Positions 24,111-31,032 of a stretch of DNA of 64,000 nucleotides are shown piece by piece; position 1 is the stretch's first letter, and each line of letters begins with the position of its first letter. The notes beneath the pieces are model-generated. The model ran no database searches, was not told the DNA's origin, and saw nothing but the letters and a program-made list of their open reading frames with translations. The position numbers were made by a program, and so were the translations under genes. Origin of the DNA: Lacisediminihabitans changchengi (GTDB lineage Bacteria; Actinomycetota; Actinomycetes; Actinomycetales; Microbacteriaceae); assembly GCF_016634425.1 (NCBI RefSeq), contig NZ_JAEPES010000004.1, positions 224,925-288,924 of the forward strand, read 5' to 3'.

Positions 24111-24887
24111 GTGCCTGAGGGCGACACCGTCTATCGTGCGGCCAAGAATCTGGATGCTGCGCTCACCGGGCATCCGCTCGTGCGCAGCGACTTCCGCGTT
24201 CCCGCCTTCGCCACCCTCGATCTCGCGGGAGAGACCGTCGACTCGATCGTCAGCCGCGGCAAGCACCTGCTGATGCGGATCGGCGACTGGACCGTACACA
24301 GCCACCTGAAAATGGAAGGCTCCTGGCACCTGTACCGCCCGGGCACACGCTGGCGTCGACCGGACTGGCAGGCCAGGGCGGTGCTGTCCACGGCAGATTG
24401 GACGGCGGTCGGCTTCCAGCTCGGCACCCTCGAGGTGGTGGCCCGATCCGACGAAGACACGATCGTGGGGTATCTGGGCCCTGACCTGCTCGGTCCGGAC
24501 TGGGATGCCGACGAGGCCCTCCGCCGATTCACCGCAGACCCCTCGAGACCGGTGGGGCTGGCGCTTCTCGATCAGCGGGTGCTGGCCGGGCTCGGCAACG
24601 TCTACCGCAACGAGCTCTGCTTTCTGCGCGGGGTGCTGCCGACACGACCGGTCGGGGAGGTCGATAATCCGGTACGGATGATCGACCTCGCGCATCGCCT
24701 CATCGACGCCAACAAAGACCGGGTCGACCGCACCACCACCGGCACCCTGCGCGGAGAGACGGACTGGGTCTATCGGCGCGACGGCAAACCCTGCCTGCGC
24801 TGTGGCACCCCGATCGAGCGCGGAACGCTCGGTGAAAACGAACTGCAGCTTCGCGACACCTACTGGTGCCCGCGCTGTCAAAGCTAG
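24111..24887 (+). CDS. nei2: Endonuclease VIII-type DNA glycosylase (Fpg/Nei family)
   Basis: This 258-residue bifunctional DNA glycosylase/AP lyase acts in base excision repair of oxidised pyrimidines. The N-terminus PEGDT supplies the catalytic Pro2 and Glu3. The conserved Lys appears in SRGKHLLMR. The helix-two-turn-helix (DQRVLAGLGNVYRNEL) and the C-terminal zinc finger (CLRCGTPIE ... WCPRC) are complete. The GTG start at 24111 has AGGGAG 5 nt upstream and is fixed by the requirement for Pro2. It is co-transcribed with lhr. Confidence 0.93.
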   Translation: MPEGDTVYRAAKNLDAALTGHPLVRSDFRVPAFATLDLAGETVDSIVSRGKHLLMRIGDWTVHSHLKMEGSWHLYRPGTRWRRPDWQARAVLSTADWTAVGFQLGTLEVVARSDEDTIVGYLGPDLLGPDWDADEALRRFTADPSRPVGLALLDQRVLAGLGNVYRNELCFLRGVLPTRPVGEVDNPVRMIDLAHRLIDANKDRVDRTTTGTLRGETDWVYRRDGKPCLRCGTPIERGTLGENELQLRDTYWCPRCQS

Positions 24888-24903
24888 CTACCGGTACCGG
24901 CCA

Positions 24904-25410
24904 CTACTCCGTCGACCGCCGCGGGCGACCGCGCGCCGCCACCAGGAACACGGTGCCGACCGCCGTCGCGATGCCGAGCACGACGAGCATCGGCGCCCCG
25001 ATCGTGAAGGCCTGCAGCAGGTAGTAGCCGGGGCCGCCGAAGTCCCCCGACGCGGACAGCGCGGTGATGCGGTCGCCGATGAGCCGCAGCGAGTAGATGC
25101 CGCCCCCGATGAGCACCGCGCTGATCACCCAGAGCACGACGAGGTACGGATCTACGCGACGCACAACCTCGGAGGCTTCGGTGAGCGCTCCCGTGTCGGC
25201 CGAGGGAGCTCGCTGCGCAGGCGTGAGGGGGTCGACGGCGACCACGTGCGGCGGAGTCGTCGGTGCGGCGGGCTGGTAGGCATCCGTCTGCTGCTGCGAC
25301 TGCGCTCGCGGCGACGTCGCCGATCGCGGCTCGTGCCGCGCGGGGTCGAAGCCGGGCTGGAACGCCGGATCGAACCTGGGGTCGAACTCGGAATCGGTGC
25401 TGTTCGTCAT
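24904..25410 (-). CDS. Membrane protein with a disordered N-terminus
   Basis: This 168-residue protein is unrecognised. Residues 1-75 are Pro/Gln/Asp-rich with repeated FDPxF units (FDPRFDPAF, FDPARHE) and are probably disordered. Two membrane segments follow, roughly 90-110 (VVLWVISAVLIGGG) and 135-158 (APMLVVLGIATAVGTVFLV), with a short basic tail. An AGGAG site lies 2-3 nt before the ATG. It is divergent from the putative dioxygenase gene, whose iron-box-like site lies 80 nt upstream of this start. Confidence 0.7.
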   Translation of the reverse strand: MTNSTDSEFDPRFDPAFQPGFDPARHEPRSATSPRAQSQQQTDAYQPAAPTTPPHVVAVDPLTPAQRAPSADTGALTEASEVVRRVDPYLVVLWVISAVLIGGGIYSLRLIGDRITALSASGDFGGPGYYLLQAFTIGAPMLVVLGIATAVGTVFLVAARGRPRRSTE

Positions 25411-25490
25411 GTCTCCTGCTCCGTCGAGGGAATGCTACTCGCAGGCGCAGAACAGCAGGCCCCAGACGGGGATTGCGCACGGTCGCGGTG

Positions 25491-25504
25491 TTAGGGTGTC
25501 CTAA
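25491..25504. promoter_or_regulatory. Candidate DtxR/IdeR iron box
   Basis: TTAGGGTGTCCTAA is a palindrome with both conserved arms TTAGG and CCTAA at the 4-nt spacing of the actinobacterial DtxR/IdeR operator. It lies 47 nt before the start of the gene at 25552, between divergent genes. It may make one or both iron-responsive. Confidence 0.5.
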
Positions 25505-25551
25505 GTTGAGCCAGCAAAAACGTACTGGTTCTCGTACTCGAAGGGGCTCGC

Positions 25552-26304
25552 ATGAGCTACGTGAAATCCGCCCTGCTCGACGAGAAGGGCTACGTCATCC
25601 TGGATCGTTACGACCAGGCCGCGGACCCCCAGGAATGGCTCGACCTCCAATACGTCGACTGGAAATCTTCCGGTGACACACGGTTCGCCCCGCTCGCCAG
25701 CGCGAATGGCGAGATCGAGGTCAACGGGTTCTGGAACAGCACCCCGCCGCGCACCGATAAGGATGGCGTCTGGATTCCGTCCCAGGTCGAGAAAGCCCCG
25801 CATCTGGTCGAGCGGGCCACGGAGCCGGGCGCTAACGTCGGCCGCTGCCGCGTGATCGAGCTGCAGCCCAATGACTACACCGAGACCCTCTACAACCTCC
25901 ATCAGGATGACAACAACCGCCTGAACCCCGACGAGTCGGGCTGGATCGTGCGAGGGTTCTTCAACCTCACCGACGACCCCGAATCGTTCATCGTGCTGCG
26001 CGAGGACCGCTTCGACCCATCCAGCGAGATCCGGCTCGCCCTGCCGGCCGGCGCACAGATCATCGTCGACACGCAGCGCTTCTGGCACGCCGTCTGGCAC
26101 CAGGGATCCGCGCCGCGTTACTGCCTCATCACCTCGTGGGAGTGCGGCCCGGCGCTCGACGATTACATCCAGAAGCACCACGGAAGTAGCGAGCACCAGA
26201 ACGCGCACCTCGCGCCCGAGGTGATCGCCGAGGCGCAGGCAAGCGTGCAGCGCCGCCTCGCCGAGCGCGCGGCATCGCTCGCATTCCCGGGGTCGAGCGA
26301 CTAG
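25552..26304 (+). CDS. Probable Fe(II)/2-oxoglutarate oxygenase-like protein, uncharacterised
   Basis: I do not recognise this 250-residue protein as a named family. Its layout fits the double-stranded beta-helix oxygenases. An HxD pair is at H117-Q-D119 (YNLHQDDNN), followed about 60 residues later by a distal His (H179 or H183 in RFWHAVWH) and by R189 six to ten residues on, the usual place of the 2-oxoglutarate-binding Arg. Between them lies GFFNLTDDPESFIVLRE, resembling the core strands. It is soluble with no signal peptide. AAGGGG lies 5 nt upstream of the ATG. An iron-box-like palindrome precedes it, which would suit an iron enzyme or an iron-stress function. The substrate is unknown. 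Confidence 0.6.
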   Translation: MSYVKSALLDEKGYVILDRYDQAADPQEWLDLQYVDWKSSGDTRFAPLASANGEIEVNGFWNSTPPRTDKDGVWIPSQVEKAPHLVERATEPGANVGRCRVIELQPNDYTETLYNLHQDDNNRLNPDESGWIVRGFFNLTDDPESFIVLREDRFDPSSEIRLALPAGAQIIVDTQRFWHAVWHQGSAPRYCLITSWECGPALDDYIQKHHGSSEHQNAHLAPEVIAEAQASVQRRLAERAASLAFPGSSD

Positions 26305-26330
26305 ACCGACTGGCCGACAGAGGACACCGG

Positions 26331-26975
26331 ATGCTGCGCCTCGCCGCCCTCGACGGGCAGGTAACGAGCTGGTTCGACGCTGTCGGCCCGGTGCTGTTCT
26401 ACCTGATCGTCTGGGGTCTGGTCTTCGCCGGAACCGGGCTGTTCGTCGGGGTGTTCATCCCCTTCGTGACCGGTGACTCCCTGCTGTTCGCCGCGGGAAT
26501 CCTCACCGCGACCGCGGCGGGTCTCAACATCTGGGTGCTGGCGATCGGCGTGGGAATCGCGGCGTTCCTGGGCGACCAGGTCGGGTTTCTGCTCGGCCGG
26601 CGCTACGGGCGGCCGTACCTCGATCGCCGGCGCGGGCCGTGGGTGCAGCGCGGTGTCGAGCGGGCGGAACGGTTCTACGCCGCGCTCGGCTGGTGGGCCG
26701 TGGTGGTCGCGCGGTTCATCCCGTGGGGGCGTGTGTTCGTGCCGCCGGTCGCCGGCATCGCGCGGATGAACTATCTGCGGTTCGTGACCGCGAACGTCGT
26801 GGGGGCGCTGGCCTGGGGCGTGCTGCTCACCGTGACGGGATACTTCGCGGCGAGCATCCCGGCCGTGAAGTCCGCGGCATACGTGATCGGCGGGGCGTTC
26901 ATCCTGGCAGGGATCATCGCGGGCATCGTGGCGTGGGTGCGCAGCCGTCGTGCTGTGGTCGCGCCCGTCGAGTAG
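26331..26975 (+). CDS. DedA family membrane protein
   Basis: This 214-residue integral membrane protein of the DedA/VTT family is probably a lipid flippase or transporter needed for envelope integrity. It has four to five hydrophobic segments, the family motif GDSLLFAAGI, the GDQVGFLLGRRYG block and the conserved ARFIPWGRVFVPPVAG segment with its essential Arg and Pro residues. An AGAGGA site precedes the ATG. It lies 26 nt after the putative oxygenase gene, possibly co-transcribed. Confidence 0.88.
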   Translation: MLRLAALDGQVTSWFDAVGPVLFYLIVWGLVFAGTGLFVGVFIPFVTGDSLLFAAGILTATAAGLNIWVLAIGVGIAAFLGDQVGFLLGRRYGRPYLDRRRGPWVQRGVERAERFYAALGWWAVVVARFIPWGRVFVPPVAGIARMNYLRFVTANVVGALAWGVLLTVTGYFAASIPAVKSAAYVIGGAFILAGIIAGIVAWVRSRRAVVAPVE

Positions 26976-27035
26976 GCCGAGTCTCCGGCCGTGCCCCCTG
27001 CTGCCCGGCCGCCCTGCCGTTCGGCCGCCGCTGTC

Positions 27036-27113
27036 CGAAACGACGGAGAAATTGTTATTCCAGAGCAATTCGGTGCGATCCGGGCGCGTTTGCGCAGAAT
27101 CTCCGTCGTTTCG
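27036..27113. repeat. Inverted repeat with 14-bp arms
   Basis: The arms cgaaacgacggaga (27036-27049) and tctccgtcgtttcg (27100-27113) are exact. They lie in the 523-nt gene-free stretch 26976-27498. No gene or promoter is visible between them. Confidence 0.75.
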
Positions 27114-27134
27114 TAAAAGGGAGAGGCGCGATTT

Positions 27135-27178
27135 CGTGATGTCAGTTCAGGCTGGTGTCAGCGCGAACTGACACCACG
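27135..27178. repeat. Nested small inverted repeats
   Basis: The outer arms cgtgatgtcagttc and gaactgacaccacg pair at 13 of 14. Inside them ggtgtcag (27154-27161) pairs perfectly with ctgacacc (27168-27175), so two alternative foldings exist. Confidence 0.65.
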
Positions 27179-27237
27179 AAAACGGAGACCCTTCGCCGGA
27201 CCATGAACCCACTACCTGCGGGTTTCGTAACACCCTT

Positions 27238-27333
27238 ACATTCGGTGTCTCACTGTTCGGCGTCGCCCTCGGACCGAACTACACGACGATGCTGCTCGGC
27301 GCCGAGTCCTACCCGACCGCAGTGCGCGGTACC
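27238..27333 (+). pseudogene. Remnant of an MFS transporter gene
   Basis: Read from 27238, the DNA encodes TFGVSLFGVALGPNYTTM followed by LLGAESYPTAVRGTT. This is the segment of metabolite/sugar-phosphate MFS transporters with LGPN, TT and the AE-x-YPT-x-RGT motif. No start or the other eleven membrane segments remain. It lies in a repeat-rich stretch next to a terminator-like hairpin, so it is the residue of a lost gene. Confidence 0.7.
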
Positions 27334-27339
27334 ACGACG

Positions 27340-27381
27340 CGACGAACCCGCCCCGGGGTGCTTCCGGGGCGGGTTTCGTCG
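27340..27381 (+). terminator. Strong GC hairpin after the MFS remnant
   Basis: The arms cgacgaacccgccccgg (27340-27356) and ccggggcgggtttcgtcg (27364-27381) pair with one bulged base around a 7-nt loop. It was probably the terminator of the lost transporter gene. Confidence 0.7.
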
Positions 27382-27390
27382 TCTCACGCT

Positions 27391-27490
27391 GGTTGAGTAG
27401 CGCCCGACGAAGGAGGACGCGTATCGAAACCCCGGTACGACACGGCGGTTTCGATCCGCAGACGCCGTAGACGGCGTGCGCTACTCAACC
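27391..27490. repeat. GGTTGAGTAG palindromic element (100 nt)
   Basis: It has the same architecture as 18581-18678: outer arms ggttgagtagcgc / gcgctactcaacc, inner cgtatcgaaacc / ggtttcgat, and a distal stem (gacgccgt / acggcgt). It ends 8 nt before the stop of the LysR-type sensor gene. Confidence 0.9.
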
Positions 27491-27498
27491 GGTGGCAC

Positions 27499-28146
27499 TC
27501 AGCGGCGACGGGGCTTGCGGGGGCGGGTGCGGCCCGTGATCGGCTTGGCCTTCTTCACCGCCGGCTTCGGCGGCGCCTTCTTCGGAGCGACAGGCTCTGG
27601 CTGTACGGAGCGCGAACTGTTCGCGGTGCGCCCCCGCACGATCCCGACGAACTCCTCGATCTCGGGGGTCGTGTCGTCCGCGCGCCAGACCAGGGCGATG
27701 CGGGTCTCGGCGGCATCGGTTACCGGGCGCGCAACCACATCCTTGCGAGCGGCGAGCCGAGCCACCGACTGCGGAAGCAGCACGATACCGCCGGCCGCGG
27801 CGACGAGTTCCACGGCATCCGCTGGACTCAGGTTCTCGTCTACGCGCAGTTCGCCGTCGAGGTCGGCGAGGGTGACGGCATCCGTCGCCTCGATCGCGTG
27901 CCCTTTCTGCGCGACGACCATCGGCTGCTCGACGTATAGAGGGATGACGCTCAGCCCCTCGGACTCGACCGGCAGCCGCACGAACGCGATGTCAGCTTCG
28001 CGCGTAAGCAGGGCGGCAAGCTGATCGTCCTCGAACGTCGGCAGAAATCCGAGCGGAACGGATGCGTGCCGCTCCTGCCAAGCGGACGTCCACCGGGTGA
28101 GCGTGACCCCGGTAACGAACGCGATGGTGAAGCGTTCGACATCCAT
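27499..28146 (-). CDS. LysR-type substrate-binding domain protein without a DNA-binding domain
   Basis: This 215-residue protein consists of a LysR effector-binding domain (periplasmic-binding-like fold). FTIAFVTGVTLTRWTSAW opens it, then DIAFVRLPV and PLYVEQPMVVAQKGHA, and GGIVLLPQSVARL. The usual N-terminal winged helix is missing, and the ATG at 28146 with GGAGG 5 nt upstream leaves no room for it. The last 35 residues are Lys/Pro/Arg-rich and end GRTRPRKPRRR, an AT-hook-like basic tail that may bind DNA. It is divergent, with a 60-bp gap, from the DUF5997 gene. The ligand is unknown. Confidence 0.85.
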   Translation of the reverse strand: MDVERFTIAFVTGVTLTRWTSAWQERHASVPLGFLPTFEDDQLAALLTREADIAFVRLPVESEGLSVIPLYVEQPMVVAQKGHAIEATDAVTLADLDGELRVDENLSPADAVELVAAAGGIVLLPQSVARLAARKDVVARPVTDAAETRIALVWRADDTTPEIEEFVGIVRGRTANSSRSVQPEPVAPKKAPPKPAVKKAKPITGRTRPRKPRRR

Positions 28147-28194
28147 CCGGTCCTCCAGCCTGGCCGTCCCGGCGGGCCGACAGGGCTCTCAGGC

Positions 28195-28200
28195 TACGCT
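28195..28200 (+). promoter_or_regulatory. Leaderless -10 box, DUF5997 gene
   Basis: TACGCT is followed by 6 nt and the ATG at 28207. The only promoter space for both divergent genes is the 60-bp gap. Confidence 0.55.
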
Positions 28201-28206
28201 GGTCAG

Positions 28207-28608
28207 ATGACGTCGGCGAAATCCCCCCAGACCATGAAGGCCGGAACGGCCGCCCAGAAGCTCGGGGTATACCTGCCCGCGACACCCGCAGAGTTTCAGG
28301 AGTCGCCGGTCACCCGCGAGCAGTTCAACGAGCTGAACGCCAACCCGCCGCAGTGGCTGGTCGAGCTGCGCAAGAACGGCCCGCATCCGCGCGACGTCGT
28401 CGCCCACAAGCTCGGCATTTCCAATTCGGGTCTTGCCCGCAGCGGCGCCGACGACGTCATGACGACGGATGAGATCAGCGCCCTCCTGCAGGCTCCGCCG
28501 GCCTGGCTGGTGCAGGAGCGCGCAACCCACGCCGCGGTGATGGAAGAGAACGCCCGCATCAAGGCGGACAAAGCGGCCAAGCGCTCGCTACAAGACGACA
28601 AGAAGTAG
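28207..28608 (+). CDS. DUF5997 family protein
   Basis: This 133-residue protein matches DUF5997: TAAQKLGVYLPATPAEFQ, then NPPQWLVELRKNGPHPRDVV and APPAWLVQERATH. The segment RDVVAHKLGISNSGLARSG (about residues 61-79) looks like a helix-turn-helix, and a second paired element (DEISALLQAPPAWL) follows, so a nucleic-acid-binding role is plausible. It has no catalytic motif or membrane segment. It stands head to head with a LysR sensor domain that lacks a DNA-binding domain. Function not established. Confidence 0.8.
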   Translation: MTSAKSPQTMKAGTAAQKLGVYLPATPAEFQESPVTREQFNELNANPPQWLVELRKNGPHPRDVVAHKLGISNSGLARSGADDVMTTDEISALLQAPPAWLVQERATHAAVMEENARIKADKAAKRSLQDDKK

Positions 28609-28615
28609 TACTGCT

Positions 28616-28725
28616 GGTTGAGTAGCGCACGCCGTCTACGGCGTTCGCGAATCGAAACCCGGTGCGAGTTACTCGAGAAGGTTTCGATACGCGTCCTCGC
28701 GCGGACGCTCGGGCGCTCCTCAACC
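28616..28725. repeat. GGTTGAGTAG palindromic element, diverged copy (110 nt)
   Basis: It opens ggttgagtagcgc and closes cgctcctcaacc, with the inner gaatcgaaaccc / ggtttcgatacgcg. The distal stem (gccgt-ctac-ggcg) has moved to the left side relative to the other copies, so the order of parts is inverted. It lies 7 nt after the DUF5997 stop. Confidence 0.85.
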
Positions 28726-28814
28726 AACGAAGGTGCGTTCGCCGAGCAAGGCCCGCGCCGAGAGGCGACGGGTATTCTCGATACCTCAGCGGATGCCGAA
28801 CCCGAAGGGCGTGC

Positions 28815-29825
28815 ATGGCCAGGTCAGTGAGTTCCGACGCCGGCTTCCGGCTCACTCGACCGGCGTGGGGTCTCGTACTTCGATCGTTCAGCCGGGGCTT
28901 CGTCGCGCACCAGCTGCCGGACGGTGCCGCATCCCTCACCTACTTCGCGGCCCTTGCCCTCGCCCCGTCGATGGTTGCGCTGATCTCGATCCTCGCGATC
29001 GCGGGCAGCGGCAAATCGTCGGTGTCGACGATCCTCGCCACGGTGCACGACGTGGCGCCAGACTCGGCCATCTCCATGCTCAAAGACCCGCTGGAGAAGT
29101 TCGCGTCCTCCCCCTCGGTCGGGTACGCCCTGGTCGTCGGAATTCTGATCTCGATCTGGGCCACCTCGTCGTACGTGGCGGCGTTCGGGCGGGCCATGAA
29201 CCGCATCTACGAGCTGCCCGAGGGGCGCCCGATCTGGAAGCTGAAGCCGTTCACCATCGTTGTGGCCATCGGTGTTCTGATCCTCGGAGCGATCACTGTC
29301 GCGGCGCTCGCCCTGACCGAGCCGGTCGCCGACGGCATCTCGCAGGCGCTCGGACTGAGCGCCGCGCCGAGCCTGGTGCTCACCGTGGTGAAGTGGCCGG
29401 CCATGGTGCTCGCCGTCGTGTTGATCGTGACGATCCTCTACTACCTCACGCCAAACGCCCGGCGTCCCGGCTTCCGGGTGACCAGCGCCGGTGCCATGGG
29501 CGCCGTGATCGTCTTGGTGCTGGTGTCGCTGGCCTTCGCGTTCTACGTGGCCAACTTCGCCCACTTCGACCGCACCTACAGGGTCTTCGCCGGCATCGTC
29601 GTGGTGCTGATCTGGATCTGGATCGCCAACCTCACGCTGCTCTGCGGAGCCGAGTTCGACATCCAGTACGAGCGGGCGCGGGAGCTGGAGCTCGGAATCG
29701 ATGCCGACGAGAAGATCTTCGTCACCCCGCGCGACACCGAGGTCAGCGACCGCAACGTGCTGAAGCGCCGCAAGGAGATCGCCGAGGCGGAGAAGATCCG
29801 CAGGGCGAGCCGACCAGGCCGGTAG
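28815..29825 (+). CDS. YihY/BrkB family membrane protein
   Basis: This 336-residue inner-membrane protein has six hydrophobic segments and the YihY family blocks: PDGAASLTYFAALALAP near the N-terminus, SSYVAAFGRAMNRIYEL in the middle, and WIWIANLTLLCGAEFD near the end. It has a charged cytoplasmic tail rich in Lys, Glu and Arg. Once called ribonuclease BN, the family is now regarded as transporters of unknown substrate. GAAGGG precedes the ATG at 28815; the in-frame extension upstream overlaps the palindromic repeat and is rejected. Confidence 0.88.
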   Translation: MARSVSSDAGFRLTRPAWGLVLRSFSRGFVAHQLPDGAASLTYFAALALAPSMVALISILAIAGSGKSSVSTILATVHDVAPDSAISMLKDPLEKFASSPSVGYALVVGILISIWATSSYVAAFGRAMNRIYELPEGRPIWKLKPFTIVVAIGVLILGAITVAALALTEPVADGISQALGLSAAPSLVLTVVKWPAMVLAVVLIVTILYYLTPNARRPGFRVTSAGAMGAVIVLVLVSLAFAFYVANFAHFDRTYRVFAGIVVVLIWIWIANLTLLCGAEFDIQYERARELELGIDADEKIFVTPRDTEVSDRNVLKRRKEIAEAEKIRRASRPGR

Positions 29826-29856
29826 TCAACCCCCTCACGCCGTTACGTCCGGCGCG

Positions 29857-29862
29857 TACCGT
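29857..29862 (+). promoter_or_regulatory. Leaderless -10 box, SDR gene
   Basis: TACCGT is followed by 7 nt and the ATG at 29870. Confidence 0.5.
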
Positions 29863-29869
29863 TCGGGCA

Positions 29870-30766
29870 ATGAGCGATCAGTACACCTTCGATAACCCCG
29901 TCACCCGCTACCCCACCGACCTGGGCGCACCCGAGCTCGATCTCGACACCCCCGGACTCGACAGCGAGCTAACCCCAAGGGCCGACCTCGGCGAGAACAC
30001 CTACCGCGGTACCGGCCGGCTCGACGGTCGCAAGGCACTGATAACCGGCGGCGACTCCGGCATCGGCGGCGCCGTCGCGATCGCCTTCGCGCGGGAGGGG
30101 GCGGATGTCGCGATCAGCTACCTCCCCGAAGAGCAGAGTGATGCGCAGCGCATCGCCGACCTGGTCGAGGCCGCGGGGCGCACGGCGGTGCTGCTCCCCG
30201 GCGATGTCGGCGACGCCGCCTATTGCCGGCAGCTCGTCGCGGACGCGACGGAGGCGCTCGGCGGCCTGGACATCCTGGTAAACAACGCCGGCAAGCAGCA
30301 GAACCAAGCCACCCTGGAGGAGATCTCGGACGAGCAGTTCGACGAGACGATGCGCACCAACGTCTACTCGCTGTTCTGGATCACGAAGGCCGCGCTGCCT
30401 CACCTCGGCGCGGGATCCACGATCATCAACACCAGTTCGATCCAGGCATACTCCCCGTCGGAGAACCTGGTCGACTACGCCTCGACCAAAGCCCAGATCA
30501 ATACCTTCTCCAAGGCGCTGGCACAACAGCTCGCCCCGAAGGGTATCCGCGTGAATGTCGTCGCGCCCGGCCCGATCTGGACGCCCCTCCAGGCGTCAGG
30601 GGGCCAGCCGCCCGAAGCGCTGCCCGAGTTCGGCGAGCAGACCCCGCTGGGTCGTGCCGGTCAGCCCGCCGAGCTCGCGCCCGCCTACGTGTTTCTCGCC
30701 TCACCGGAGTCGAGCTACGTGATCGGCGAGACGCTGAACGTCAATGGCGGTATGCCGAACCCCTGA
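29870..30766 (+). CDS. SDR family oxidoreductase (YdaD/YhdF-like)
   Basis: This 298-residue NAD(P)-dependent short-chain dehydrogenase carries the cofactor motif TGGDSGIGG, the NNAGKQQNQ segment and the catalytic set INTSS (Ser) with YASTK (Tyr and Lys). The long N-terminus (FDNPVTRYPTD ... GTGRLDGRKALITGG) is typical of the general-stress SDRs related to Bacillus YdaD and YhxD. The substrate is unknown. A 31-residue acidic protein gene follows after 63 nt. Confidence 0.88.
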   Translation: MSDQYTFDNPVTRYPTDLGAPELDLDTPGLDSELTPRADLGENTYRGTGRLDGRKALITGGDSGIGGAVAIAFAREGADVAISYLPEEQSDAQRIADLVEAAGRTAVLLPGDVGDAAYCRQLVADATEALGGLDILVNNAGKQQNQATLEEISDEQFDETMRTNVYSLFWITKAALPHLGAGSTIINTSSIQAYSPSENLVDYASTKAQINTFSKALAQQLAPKGIRVNVVAPGPIWTPLQASGGQPPEALPEFGEQTPLGRAGQPAELAPAYVFLASPESSYVIGETLNVNGGMPNP

Positions 30767-30814
30767 TCCACCGATATACCGATAAGTCCGATCCACCCGT
30801 AAGCCCGATCCACC
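30765..30814 (+). repeat. Three spaced GATCCACC repeats
   Basis: GATCCACC occurs at 30765, 30790 and 30807, the first and third followed by CGATA, in the gap between the SDR gene and the small acidic gene. The spacing is uneven (25 and 17 nt). Confidence 0.6.
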
Positions 30815-30829
30815 GATAGGGAGAACCTG

Positions 30830-30925
30830 ATGACCGAGAAGAAGACACCGGACGACGAGCAGTCCCAGAATTCGCAGGACGCCGAGACCGAAGAAGACAC
30901 CGCTTCGGGCGGTGCGCCGGAGTAG
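30830..30925 (+). CDS. 31-residue acidic small protein
   Basis: The ATG at 30830 follows AGGGAG at good spacing and opens a frame of 31 codons ending in TAG. The product starts MTEKKTPDDEQSQNSQ and continues with Asp/Glu/Thr-rich sequence. About a third of the residues are acidic or amide, with no hydrophobic core, so it is likely disordered. It sits downstream of the SDR stress gene and could be its co-expressed partner. I know no family for it. Confidence 0.55.
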   Translation: MTEKKTPDDEQSQNSQDAETEEDTASGGAPE

Positions 30926-30970
30926 CGCAACGGCTGATGTGACTCCCGCGACGAGGGAGCGGAATGACGG

Positions 30971-31004
30971 GCCCGCGCCGCGTGTTGTGTATCGTGGCGC
31001 GGGC
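30971..31004 (+). promoter_or_regulatory. Stem-loop in the pnuC leader
   Basis: gcccgcgcc (30971-30979) pairs perfectly with ggcgcgggc (30996-31004). It lies 28 nt upstream of the pnuC start and could terminate the small acidic gene or influence pnuC translation. I see no known riboswitch core. Confidence 0.45.
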
Positions 31005-31032
31005 ATCCGCCGCCGTACATCCCTGGAGTGAC

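Larger units (their letters stand above)
26976..27498. other. Gene-free 523-nt repeat-rich interval
   Basis: The interval between DedA and the LysR-type sensor contains two inverted repeats, the MFS transporter remnant, a terminator-like hairpin and one 100-nt palindromic element, listed separately. I see no intact gene in it. It looks like the scar of a lost transporter gene colonised by repeats. Confidence 0.75.

Noticed and set aside
28733..29869. N-terminal extension of the SDR reading frame
   Set aside because: Lies over the YihY gene in another frame; the SDR start at 29870 fits family length and the leaderless promoter.
30926..31032. TPP or NAD riboswitch upstream of pnuC
   Set aside because: No CTGAGA core or other conserved aptamer element; only a simple 9-bp stem is visible.
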